Of a stretch of 64,000 bases of DNA, positions 7,610 through 20,446 are shown in pieces (the first letter of the stretch is position 1; each line of letters starts with the position of its first letter). The position numbers and the translations under genes were made by a program. The notes beneath the pieces were generated by a model. That model worked only from the letters and a program-made list of their open reading frames with translations, made no database searches and was not told where the DNA came from. Origin of the DNA: Alistipes shahii WAL 8301 (GTDB lineage: Bacteria > Bacteroidota > Bacteroidia > Bacteroidales > Rikenellaceae); the NCBI RefSeq assembly GCF_025145845.1, contig NZ_CP102253.1, positions 2,542,001-2,606,000 of the forward strand. The letters run 5' to 3'.

Positions 7610-9844
7610 CTACCGTCCTTTGCGGCGCGACGAGGTGCGCACCTTCGGGCCTTTGCCGCGGGGCTCTTCCGTACGGCGCGCCGCGGCCCCGGGCAGCAGC
7701 AATTCGAAGTCTAACTGGCGTTTCTGCAGGTCGGCGCGCTTCACGCGGATGCGTACCGGGCTGCCCAGCGTCATGCGGATGCCCGTCGAGCGGCCGATGA
7801 TTTCGTAAAGCTGCTCGTCGAAGGTGAAGAAGTCGCCCTCGATGTCGCGCAGGAACGACATGCCCTCGATGTGGGTTTCGTCCAGCTCGACGTAGACGCC
7901 CCATTCGGTAAGCCCCGAGATGTGTCCCTCGAACTCCTCGCCGATGTGCTCTTTCATAAATTCGACCATCTTGTATTTGATCGACGCGCGTTCCGCCTCG
8001 GCGGCCACGACCTCGCGGTCCGAAGCGCGTGCGCAGAGGTCTTCCAGTTCCGTTTTGTCGGCCGGCTTGCCGCCCGCGAGGTAACGCGCCAGCAGGCGGT
8101 GGACCATCATGTCGGGGTAGCGGCGGATCGGCGACGTGAAGTGCGTGTAGTAGGGGAACGCCAGACCGTAGTGTCCGATGTTGTCGGTCGTGTAATAGGC
8201 TTTGGCCATCGAGCGCACGGCCATCGTCGCCACGGCGTTTTCCTCCGTGGTTCCCTTTATCTGTTTGAAGAGCTTGTTCAGTTCCTTGGCCACGGCGCGG
8301 CCCTTCGTAGCCTTGAAGATGTGCCCGAAGCGGAGGATGAACTGCCGGAAGCGGTCGAGTTTCTCCTCGCTCGGGGTGTCGTGCACGCGGTAGACCATCG
8401 TGCGCTCCGCCGAGCGGCCGCTCTCGGTCCTGCGTTTGCCGCAGAACTCCGCCACGCGGCGGTTGGCCAGCAGCATGAACTCCTCGATCATCTGGTTCGA
8501 CTCCTTCTGCTCCTTGAAGTAAACGCCTAACGGTTTGCCGTTCTCGTCGAGGCGGAATTTCACCTCTTCGCGGTCGAACGAGATCGCGCCGTTCCTGAAG
8601 CGCTCCTTGCGCAGCGCCTGCGCCAGCCGGTTGAGCGTCAGCACCTCCTCGGCGTAGTCGCCGCGTCCCGTTTCGATGATCTCCTGCGCCTCGGCGTAGG
8701 TGAAACGGCGGTCGGAGTGGATCACCGTGCGTCCGAACCACTCTTCGAGGATGTCGAGGTTTTCGTTGAGCGTGAACACCGCCGAGAAGCAGAGGCTCGT
8801 CTCGTGGGGGCGCAGCGAACACAGCTCGTTCGAAAGCCGTTCAGGAAGCATCGGCACGGTGCGGTCCACCAGATAGACCGACGTGCCGCGCTCCACGGCC
8901 TCGTCGTCGATCACCGAGTGGGGCCGCACGTAATGGGTCACGTCGGCGATGTGCACGCCCACTTCCCAGACGCCGTCCTTTATTTTGCGCACCGACAGCG
9001 CGTCGTCGAAGTCCTTGGCGTCCGCAGGGTCGACCGTGAAGGTCGTGACACCCCGGAAGTCGCGCCGCTGGGCGATCTCTTTGGCCGTGACGCGGGCGTC
9101 GATGGCCTGGGCGGCCTCCTCGATTTCGGGTTCGAAGCGGTAGGGAAGCTCGTATTCCGCCAGGATCGAGTGCATCTCCGTGTCGTTGTTGCCCGCCATG
9201 CCCAGCCGCTCGACCAGTTCGCCCACGGGGCTTTTGCTGCCCGGGAGCCAGTCGGCGATGCGCACCACGACCTTCTCGCCGTCGCGCACGTCGGGATAGG
9301 TGCGCTTCGAGAGATAAATGTCCATCGGCATGCGGCGCGAGTCGGCCCGTACGAAAATCTGGTGTGCCCCGACTTCGGCCACGCCCACGTAGGGCTTGCG
9401 GTTGCGTTCGATGATCCGCGTGATCTCGCCCTCCAGCTGTCCGTTGCGGCCGCGGTGCATCACCACGACCTCGACGCGGTCGCCGTTCAGGGCGTTCGCG
9501 GCATTGCGCTGGTTGACGAAGATGTCGCTCTCCTGCCCTTCGACCTTCACATAGACCGAACCCGAGGGGGCCATGTCGGCCACGCCCTCGTAGTGGGGCA
9601 GGTGGGTCTGCATCAGACGGTATTTTTCGCGTGCGCACTCCTCGACGACTCCCTCTTCGAAGAGGCGTCCGAGGATTTCTAACGTTTCGCGGCGGCCCTC
9701 TTTCGTGGCGCCTCCGGAAGCCGAAGCCAGGTGCTTCAGCGAGAACTTATTGTTGGGGAATTCCCGGAACATGCTCAATATGATCGAGGTGCGGTCCGTC
9801 TTCCGTGCTCCGTTTTCGGAGCGTTGTTTCTGTTTTTTCATCAT
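7610..9844 (-). CDS. rnr: Ribonuclease R (3'-5' exoribonuclease, RNB/S1)
   Basis: 744 residues. Order: basic N-terminus with a winged-helix-like segment, cold-shock-type OB domains, the RNB catalytic domain, a C-terminal S1 domain and a basic tail (EEPRGKGPKVRTSSRRKGR). The RNB active site TVDPADAKDFDDALSV supplies the metal-binding aspartates. The S1 domain carries FEGHISGLTEWGVYVEL. It degrades structured RNA in the cytoplasm. The gene begins 100 bp after the M20 amidohydrolase gene, with no clear terminator between, so it may be the last gene of the metH operon. MMKK at the start gives two adjacent ATGs. Confidence 0.95.
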   Translation of the reverse strand: MMKKQKQRSENGARKTDRTSIILSMFREFPNNKFSLKHLASASGGATKEGRRETLEILGRLFEEGVVEECAREKYRLMQTHLPHYEGVADMAPSGSVYVKVEGQESDIFVNQRNAANALNGDRVEVVVMHRGRNGQLEGEITRIIERNRKPYVGVAEVGAHQIFVRADSRRMPMDIYLSKRTYPDVRDGEKVVVRIADWLPGSKSPVGELVERLGMAGNNDTEMHSILAEYELPYRFEPEIEEAAQAIDARVTAKEIAQRRDFRGVTTFTVDPADAKDFDDALSVRKIKDGVWEVGVHIADVTHYVRPHSVIDDEAVERGTSVYLVDRTVPMLPERLSNELCSLRPHETSLCFSAVFTLNENLDILEEWFGRTVIHSDRRFTYAEAQEIIETGRGDYAEEVLTLNRLAQALRKERFRNGAISFDREEVKFRLDENGKPLGVYFKEQKESNQMIEEFMLLANRRVAEFCGKRRTESGRSAERTMVYRVHDTPSEEKLDRFRQFILRFGHIFKATKGRAVAKELNKLFKQIKGTTEENAVATMAVRSMAKAYYTTDNIGHYGLAFPYYTHFTSPIRRYPDMMVHRLLARYLAGGKPADKTELEDLCARASDREVVAAEAERASIKYKMVEFMKEHIGEEFEGHISGLTEWGVYVELDETHIEGMSFLRDIEGDFFTFDEQLYEIIGRSTGIRMTLGSPVRIRVKRADLQKRQLDFELLLPGAAARRTEEPRGKGPKVRTSSRRKGR

Positions 9845-9944
9845 TTCTTAAAAATTTGCAGGGCTTCGGTCCTCCGTCGGATTTCCGTTGTGCCCGTTTT
9901 GCCGCTGTCGCGGCCGGCCTGTGTGCGTTTTGCGGAACCGGGCG

Positions 9945-11057
9945 TTATTTTTCCAGGAGTTGCAGGGCCAGTTTCCGCATGTAGGCGATGCCCACGCCGA
10001 TAGCCGCTTCGTCGGGGAAGAATGTCGCCGTGTGCGGGCGTCCGGCCGCGGCGCCCACGCCCAGCCGGTAGAACAGCGACGGGTATTGCTTGCAGTAGAA
10101 CCCGAAATCCTCGGCCGTGGTGCGCAGGGGCAGCATCTCGACCTTCAGCTTCTCGGCTTTGGCCAGGGCCGTGGCCTGCTTCACGAGGATCTCGTCGTTG
10201 ACGACGCACGGATAGCCGCGGCCGATCGTCACTTCGGTCTTCACGCCGTGCCGGGCGTCGATGTCCGCGGCGATGATCTCGATGCGGCGGTGGATGATGC
10301 CGCGCTCGCGTTCGTCGAACGTGCGCAGCGTTCCCTCCATGTAGATCTCGTCGGGCACGATGTTCGTCGCGCCCCCGGCCTCCACGCGGCCGATCGAGAG
10401 CACGCACTCCTCATCGTTGAGCGCGATGAGGCGCGTCAGCAGTTCGGCGCCGGCCGCCACGGGGTCCTTGAGCTGCTTGCGCATGGCGCCGTGCCCGCCC
10501 GTGCCGCGGACGCGGAAGCGCAGTTCGTCGCTTGCCGCCATGTACTTTCCGGCCCGGAATCCGAGGGTCCCGACCTCCAGCTGCGGTTCGACGTGTTCGC
10601 CGACGACGGCCCGCACGTCGTAGCCCTCGAACGGCTTTTCGGCCAGCACCAGCGAGGCTCCGCCCGGGTTGCACTCCTCGCCCGGCTGGAACAGCCCGAA
10701 GAGCGTGCCCCGGAAATCGGGCGCCTCGGCGAAGGTTTTCAGCACGCCGAACAGCACCGCGGCGTGCATGTCGTGGCCGCAGGCGTGCATCACGCCCTCG
10801 TTCTGCGATCTCCACTCGCAGTCGTTCCGCTCCGTGACGGGCAGGGCGTCGATGTCGGCGCGCAGCACCGCGGCGCGCCGGTCGCCTTCGGGGGTCTTGC
10901 GGCCCTTGATGCGGGCCACGACGCCCGTCGATGCGATCCGGCGGTGTTCGATGCCCAGTTCGTCGAGCTGCTGTTCGATGAACGCCGCCGTGTCGTGTTC
11001 CTTGAACGACAGTTCGGGGTGCGCATGCAGGCGGCGGCGGAATTCGACAGGTTCCAT
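9945..11057 (-). CDS. M20 family metallo-amidohydrolase (N-acyl-amino-acid hydrolase type)
   Basis: 370 residues. M20D signatures are present: HAHPELSFKEHDTA at the N-terminus, ACGHDMHAAVLFG with two metal ligands, and the catalytic/metal region QPGEECNPGG. The central dimerisation lid domain and the C-terminal histidine region (TTAEDFGFYCKQYPSLFYRLGVG) are intact. Such enzymes hydrolyse N-acyl amino acids or aminoacyl conjugates; the exact substrate cannot be read from sequence. The gene starts 25 bp after metF on the same strand, so it is probably co-transcribed with metH-metF. There is no signal peptide, so it is cytoplasmic. Confidence 0.88.
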   Translation of the reverse strand: MEPVEFRRRLHAHPELSFKEHDTAAFIEQQLDELGIEHRRIASTGVVARIKGRKTPEGDRRAAVLRADIDALPVTERNDCEWRSQNEGVMHACGHDMHAAVLFGVLKTFAEAPDFRGTLFGLFQPGEECNPGGASLVLAEKPFEGYDVRAVVGEHVEPQLEVGTLGFRAGKYMAASDELRFRVRGTGGHGAMRKQLKDPVAAGAELLTRLIALNDEECVLSIGRVEAGGATNIVPDEIYMEGTLRTFDERERGIIHRRIEIIAADIDARHGVKTEVTIGRGYPCVVNDEILVKQATALAKAEKLKVEMLPLRTTAEDFGFYCKQYPSLFYRLGVGAAAGRPHTATFFPDEAAIGVGIAYMRKLALQLLEK

Positions 11058-11082
11058 TGATTCTCTGTTTTATCGGTTTGGG

Positions 11083-12035
11083 TCAGAAAACCGCCTTGAC
11101 GATTTTCTGTATGTTCGTCGTGCGGCTCATCGTGTAGTAGTGCAGCACGGGCACGCCTGCGGCCATCAGTTCGCGGCTTTGGGCGATGGCCCACTCGGTT
11201 CCCACTTCGCGCACGCCGTCGGGATGCGCCTTGACTTCGCGCACGAGTTCCTCGGGCAGCTTCACGCCGAACGTTTCGGGCAGTATTTCCAGGTGGCGCA
11301 GCGTCGAGAGGGGCTTGATGCCGGGGATGATCGGCACGGTGATCCCCGCTTCGCGGCAGCGGCGCACGAAGTCGAAGTATTTGGCATTGTCGAAGAACAT
11401 CTGCGTGATGACATATTCCGCCCCGGCGTCGACCTTGTCGCGCAGGCGGGCGATGTCCGAGGTGATGTCGCGCGCCTCGGCGTGCACCTCGGGATAGCCC
11501 GCCACGCCGATCGAGAATTTCGAGTGGTGGCACTCCTCGACCTCGCCGTCGATGAATTTTCCGCGGTTCATGTCGGCGATCTGCCGCACGAGGTCCACGG
11601 CGTGGGCGTGGCCCTGCGGATGGGGCATGAAACGCTTTTCGTTCTGCGACTTGTCTCCGCGCAGCGCCAGCACGTTGTGCAGGCCCAGGAAGTCCATGTC
11701 GATCAGCGTGTCCTCGATGTCGTATTTCGACAGTCCGCCGCAGATCAGGTGCGGGACCACCTCCACGCCGTAGCGGTTCTGGATGGCCGCCGAGATGCCC
11801 ACCGTCCCGGGGCGGCGGCGCACGACGTGCCATTCGACGCTGCCGTCCTCGCGCTCGGTCTCCTTGATTCCCTCGCGGTGGAAGGTGATGTTGACGTAAG
11901 CCGGGTCGAGGGCCATCAGCGGCTCCACGGCGGCGAATATCTTCTGCATGCCGTCGCCCTTGAGCGGCGGGAGCAGTTCGAACGCGAAGCGGGTGCGCCC
12001 GGAGGCGATCGCTTCGTTGATGATCTCTACGACGT

Positions 12036-12039
<4 letters not shown>
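11083..12039 (-). CDS. metF: 5,10-methylenetetrahydrofolate reductase
   Basis: 318 residues from the ATG at 12039 (MNVVEIINEAIASGR). Family features: FELLPPLKG near the N-terminus (active-site glutamate), YVNITFHREG, GVAGYPEVHAEA, ITQMFFDN and IIPGIKPLS. It reduces methylene-THF to methyl-THF, the methyl donor used by MetH. The start overlaps the metH stop by 4 bp (ATGA), so the two enzymes of the methyl-transfer step are translationally coupled. The open frame extends upstream of 12039, but that is only the shadow of metH. Confidence 0.96.
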
Positions 12040-15650
<3,611 letters not shown>

Positions 15651-16472
15651 TTATTTTTCGGTAATTTCTATTTCGTAGAGTTTCGGCCAGTTTTTGCCCG
15701 TCACGAAGATGCGGTCCCCCTCGGCGTCATAGGCGATGCCGTTCAGCACGTCGGTCGTCGCGGTTATTTCCGTTTCGGGCAGCAGCCCCGCGAGGTCGAC
15801 GACGCCCTCGACGACGCCCGTCGCGGGGTCGATGACGACGATCTGGTCGGTGGTGTAGACGTTGGCCCATATTTTGCCGCCGATCCACTCCAGTTCGTTG
15901 AGGTATTCGACCGGCGCGCCCTTGTAGGTCACCGTCACGCGCTTTTCGCGGCGGAACGTCGCGGGATCGACCGTGTGGATCGTGGCCGTGCCGTCCGACA
16001 TGTAGAGCTTCTCGCCGTCGGTCGTGAGGCCCCAGCCTTCGCCCGGATAGCGGAAGTCGCGGATCTTTTGCAGTTTCCCGTTCTCCAGCGAATATACGTG
16101 CGCGGTGTTGGACTGCCAGGTCAGCTGGTAGAGCTTCCCGCCGAGCAGGGTGATTCCTTCGCCGAACTCCGAACGGGGCAGGCGCACCATGACCTCGGTT
16201 TTCCCCGTCGCGAGGTCGGTCTTCCGAACGACCGATTCGCCGTGCTGGCCCGTACCTTCCCACATCGTCCCGTCGACGTATTGCAGCCCTTGGGTGTAGG
16301 CGTCGGTCGAGTGGGGGTAGGTCGCCGCGATGCGGTAGGTGTACGTTTTCGGCTCGGCCTGCACGGCCGCCGCGGCCTGCGCCTTTGCGCCGGGGCGTTT
16401 GGCGCGCGCCGCCGGACCGCCGCATGCGCCCAGCAGCAGGATGGAAAACAGGAATATCGGGGTCGTTTTCAT
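15651..16472 (-). CDS. Glutaminyl-peptide cyclotransferase family lipoprotein
   Basis: 273 residues. N-terminal signal with lipobox-like LLLGAC, so a lipoprotein is likely. The rest is a beta-propeller of the glutamine cyclotransferase family (plant-type QC): YPHSTDAYTQGLQY, MWEGTGQHGES, LTWQSNTAHVY and YLNELEWIGGKIWANVYTTDQI are typical. The enzymatic role, pyroglutamate formation on secreted proteins, is known for the family and only inferred here. The stop codon directly abuts the metH start, so it is the first gene of the metH-metF operon, with a good promoter 23 bp upstream. Confidence 0.88.
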   Translation of the reverse strand: MKTTPIFLFSILLLGACGGPAARAKRPGAKAQAAAAVQAEPKTYTYRIAATYPHSTDAYTQGLQYVDGTMWEGTGQHGESVVRKTDLATGKTEVMVRLPRSEFGEGITLLGGKLYQLTWQSNTAHVYSLENGKLQKIRDFRYPGEGWGLTTDGEKLYMSDGTATIHTVDPATFRREKRVTVTYKGAPVEYLNELEWIGGKIWANVYTTDQIVVIDPATGVVEGVVDLAGLLPETEITATTDVLNGIAYDAEGDRIFVTGKNWPKLYEIEITEK

Positions 16473-16494
16473 TGTTTCGGAACAAAATAGCTCA

Positions 16495-16525
16495 CAAAGA
16501 TACGAAAAAGTCGGATGGGATCAAA
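16495..16525 (-). promoter_or_regulatory. Promoter of the QC-metH-metF operon
   Basis: On the minus strand TTTG (16525-16522), 19 bases, then TATCTTTG (16502-16495): an exact match to the Bacteroidetes primary-sigma consensus, 23 bp before the start codon at 16472. Confidence 0.85.
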
Positions 16526-16682
16526 ACGGAATTGCGTGCGGTTCGGTAAAACCTTTCGGCTGGCAAAAGGGGCGTTGCGACTCCAAAGGCTGCGGAAAAG
16601 CCGGATGGGATCAAAACGGAATTGCGCACGGCTCGGTAGAACCTTCCCCGGCAAGCGGGGGCGTTGCGGCCCCAAAGGTACG
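16495..16682. repeat. Two-copy 90-bp tandem repeat containing the promoter
   Basis: GGATGGGATCAAAACGGAAT occurs at 16513 and again at 16603. The flanking sequence (CAAAG box, GAAAA(A/G), GGGGCGTTGCG, CCAAAGG) recurs with the same 89-90 bp period, with a third partial copy at about 16673. Only the first copy keeps an intact TATCTTTG box; the second has drifted to AGCCTTTG and the third reads TACCTTTG. This repeat fills most of the gap between the operon start and tig. Confidence 0.8.
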
Positions 16683-16730
16683 AAAAACAAACCGTATATC
16701 ATAATTTGACCGTATTATTACGGGTAATGT

Positions 16731-16762
16731 CTTGCCGGAAATGGAATAATTTCGTATCTTTG
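16731..16762 (+). promoter_or_regulatory. Promoter of tig
   Basis: CTTG (16731-16734), 20 bases, TATCTTTG (16755-16762), about 50 bp before the tig start. Confidence 0.75.
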
Positions 16763-16814
16763 CCTCCCGATTCTGAACGGAAATACGAAGAATAACAAAT
16801 ATAATTCATTCATT

Positions 16815-18140
16815 ATGAACATTGTAAGAGAACAACGCGGCGAGAATAACTCGCTGATCCGCGTGACTGTCGGCGAGGCGGATTACGGGCAGGAGGTCGA
16901 AAAGTCCCTGCGCGAGTACAAGCGCAAGGCCAACATCCCCGGATTCCGTCCGGGCATGGTCCCCATGGGCATCGTCAAGAAGATGTACGGCAAGGGCGTC
17001 CTGGCCGAGCAGTCCTACCGTCAGGCTTCGAACGCCGTTTTCGAATATCTCCAGAAGGAGGGCATCGACTATCTGGGCGACGTGATTCCCGCGGAGGAGC
17101 AGGGCGACTTCGATTTCGACAACGCCACCGAGTTCGAATTCGTGTTCGAGATCGGCGAGGCTCCCGAGATCAAGCTGGAGCTTTCCGACAAGGATAAGCT
17201 GACCTACAACAAGATCAAGGTCGACAAGAAGATGCACGACGACTACCGTTCGAACTACCTGCGCCGCTTCGGCCGCCTGGTGGACGCCGAGAAGGTGACT
17301 TCGGACGAGGCGCTGTCGGTGACGCTTGACAACGGCGAGATGAACGTTGCGGACGCTTACGTGGGTCTGATCTCGATGGATGAGGCCGATCGCAAGCCTT
17401 TCATCGGCAAGAAGGTCGGCGACAAGATGAAGGTGAATATCAACGAACTCTATAAAAATCCCGCCCAGCGCGCCGCCTGCCTGCAGGTCAAGGAGAACGA
17501 ACTGGAGGGCGTCAACCCCGAATTCGAACTGGAGATCACCAAAATCCGCAAGTTCGCCGAGCCGGAGCTGAACGAGGAGTTCTTCAAGATGGCTTTCCCG
17601 CAGGGCGGCGTCACGGACGAAGCCGGGCTGGACAAGTTCATCGACGCGCAGATCGAGGCCGAGCTGCGCCGAGAGAGCGACTACCTCTTCACGTTGCAGG
17701 TGCGCGACTATCTCGTGAAGAAGGCCGACCTGAAGATGCCCGCGGCGTTCCTCAAGCGCTGGCTCTACACGATCAACGAGGGCAAGTTCTCGATGGAGGA
17801 CATCGAGAAGGATTTCGACCAGTTCCTGAAGATGTTCACTTGGAACTACCTCCAGAAGCACTTCATCAAGACCGACGGCATCTCCGTTTCGAAGGAGGAG
17901 GCGCTCTCCGAAGCCAAGGCGCTGGCCGCCTCGCAGTTCGCACAGTACGGCATGCCCTCGGCGCCGGACGACATGCTGGAGGGTTACGCCGAGAAGATTC
18001 TCGCCGACAAGGATCAGGGCCAGAAGATTTACGAGAAGCTCTATGAGGTGAAGGTCGTCGAGGATGTCAAATCGAAGGTCAAGGTAACTGAAAAAGCCGT
18101 ATCTGCGGACGATTTCGCTAAATTGGCGAAGGAACTTTAA
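16815..18140 (+). CDS. tig: Trigger factor (ribosome-associated chaperone / prolyl isomerase)
   Basis: 441 residues, normal length. The N-terminal ribosome-binding domain contains the signature region FRPGMVPMGIVKKMYGKGVL (family GFRxGKxP variant, here GFRPGMVP). The middle FKBP-like domain is degenerate: the stretch around residues 150-230 (GLISMDEADRKPFIGKKVGD) lacks clear active-site aromatics, as is usual in Bacteroidetes. The C-terminal helical chaperone arms follow. It binds nascent chains at the ribosome exit. The gene lies just upstream of clpP-clpX in the same direction, the classic tig-clpP-clpX order, but a hairpin and a new promoter box separate it from clpP. Confidence 0.93.
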   Translation: MNIVREQRGENNSLIRVTVGEADYGQEVEKSLREYKRKANIPGFRPGMVPMGIVKKMYGKGVLAEQSYRQASNAVFEYLQKEGIDYLGDVIPAEEQGDFDFDNATEFEFVFEIGEAPEIKLELSDKDKLTYNKIKVDKKMHDDYRSNYLRRFGRLVDAEKVTSDEALSVTLDNGEMNVADAYVGLISMDEADRKPFIGKKVGDKMKVNINELYKNPAQRAACLQVKENELEGVNPEFELEITKIRKFAEPELNEEFFKMAFPQGGVTDEAGLDKFIDAQIEAELRRESDYLFTLQVRDYLVKKADLKMPAAFLKRWLYTINEGKFSMEDIEKDFDQFLKMFTWNYLQKHFIKTDGISVSKEEALSEAKALAASQFAQYGMPSAPDDMLEGYAEKILADKDQGQKIYEKLYEVKVVEDVKSKVKVTEKAVSADDFAKLAKEL

Positions 18141-18158
18141 GTTTCGCGGAATTTTATC

Positions 18159-18166
18159 TATCTTTG
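18159..18166 (+). promoter_or_regulatory. -7 box TATCTTTG, likely clpP promoter
   Basis: TATCTTTG with no good TTTG 19-20 bp upstream; it overlaps the start of the tig terminator hairpin. It would give a leader of about 270 nt before clpP. Confidence 0.5.
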
Positions 18167-18200
18167 GACTTTGCAGGCGTGATGTTTGCAAAGTCCTTTG
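18166..18200 (+). terminator. Terminator-like hairpin after tig
   Basis: 10-bp perfect stem GGACTTTGCA (18166-18175) / TGCAAAGTCC (18187-18196) followed by TTTGTGCTTT. Confidence 0.65.
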
Positions 18201-18444
18201 TGCTTTAAGAACGCGCTTTTAGGGGCGGCTGTGGGTTTTCACGCTTCCCATCCGGTTCTGCGCTCCCGTCCGCCCGCCTGGGAGGCGGCTTTCGGGAGCG
18301 ACGGGGGCCGGATCGCTTGCGGCGGTTTTCGCGCCCGCTTTAAGAAGCGGGTTTCGGGGGCGATGGGGAATCCGGAATGCTTCCGGCGGCTTGTGCGCTC
18401 CTGACCGGCAGAAGGCAGAATATGAAGAGTAAATAAATACGACT
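18201..18444 (+). other. GC-rich structured leader of clpP-clpX
   Basis: No gene is seen. The region contains nested inverted repeats: CGCTCCCG (18261-18268) with CGGGAGCG (18293-18300), enclosing CCGCCT / AGGCGG (18274-18279, 18283-18288), and CCCGCTT (18334-18340) with AAGCGGG (18345-18351). A 72-codon open frame here has no family features and is dismissed. The hairpins would be in the clpP 5' leader if the box at 18159 is used. Confidence 0.4.
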
Positions 18445-19113
18445 ATGTCAGAATTTGAAAAATACGCACGGAACCACTGCGGGATCAGTTCGCTGAAACT
18501 GCACGATTTCCAGTCGGTAAGCGCGGCCTACGTGTCGCCTACGATCATCGAGGAGCGTCAGCTGAACATCGCCACGATGGACGTTTTCTCGCGCCTGATG
18601 ATGGACCGCATCATCTTCCTCGGCGCGCCGATCTACGACGACGCGGCCAATATCATCCAGGCCCAGCTGCTGTTCCTCGAATCGGTCGATCCCGAGAAGG
18701 ACATTCAGATCTACATCAACTCGCCCGGCGGGTCGGTTTCGGCCGGACTGGGCATTTACGACACCATGCAGCTGGTGAACTCCGACGTGGCGACCATCTG
18801 CACGGGGCTTGCCGCCTCGATGGGCGCCGTGCTGCTCACGGCGGGCGCCAAGGGCAAGCGTTCGGCGCTCCCGCATTCGCGGGTGATGATCCACCAGCCG
18901 CTGGGCGGCGCGCAGGGTCAGGCCTCGGACATCGAGATCACGGCGCGCGAGATTCTGAAAACCAAGCGCGAGCTGTACGAAATCCTCTCGGTCCACTCGG
19001 GCGTCCCGGTCAAGAAGATCGAGAAGGACGCCGACCGCGACTACTGGCTGTCGGCCCGCGAGGCGAAGGATTACGGACTGATCGACGAGGTGCTTTCCAA
19101 ACGAGACAAGTAA
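18445..19113 (+). CDS. clpP: ATP-dependent Clp protease proteolytic subunit
   Basis: 222 residues. The catalytic triad is visible: serine in GLAASMGAVLL, histidine in SRVMIHQPLGG and aspartate in EKDADRDYWLS. The IYINSPGGSVSAGLGIYDTM substrate-groove motif is intact. The N-terminal extension of about 30 residues is typical of Bacteroidetes ClpP and may be processed. It forms the tetradecameric protease that pairs with ClpX, encoded 5 bp downstream. Confidence 0.97.
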   Translation: MSEFEKYARNHCGISSLKLHDFQSVSAAYVSPTIIEERQLNIATMDVFSRLMMDRIIFLGAPIYDDAANIIQAQLLFLESVDPEKDIQIYINSPGGSVSAGLGIYDTMQLVNSDVATICTGLAASMGAVLLTAGAKGKRSALPHSRVMIHQPLGGAQGQASDIEITAREILKTKRELYEILSVHSGVPVKKIEKDADRDYWLSAREAKDYGLIDEVLSKRDK

Positions 19114-19118
19114 ACCGC

Positions 19119-20387
<1,269 letters not shown>

Positions 20388-20399
20388 TTTCTTTTTGGC

Positions 20400-20407
20400 T
20401 ATCTTTG
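20400..20407 (+). promoter_or_regulatory. -7 box TATCTTTG, likely transketolase promoter
   Basis: TATCTTTG 39 bp before the transketolase start; no TTTG at the expected upstream distance. Confidence 0.5.
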
Positions 20408-20446
20408 TCGGAAATAAACAGCTAAAACGCATAAAATACTAACTCC

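Noticed and set aside
18186..18404. 72-codon frame in the clpP leader
   Set aside because: Composition follows GC-rich hairpins; overlaps the tig terminator.
18201..18444. tRNA or small structured RNA gene
   Set aside because: No T-loop or anticodon arm pattern; hairpins only.
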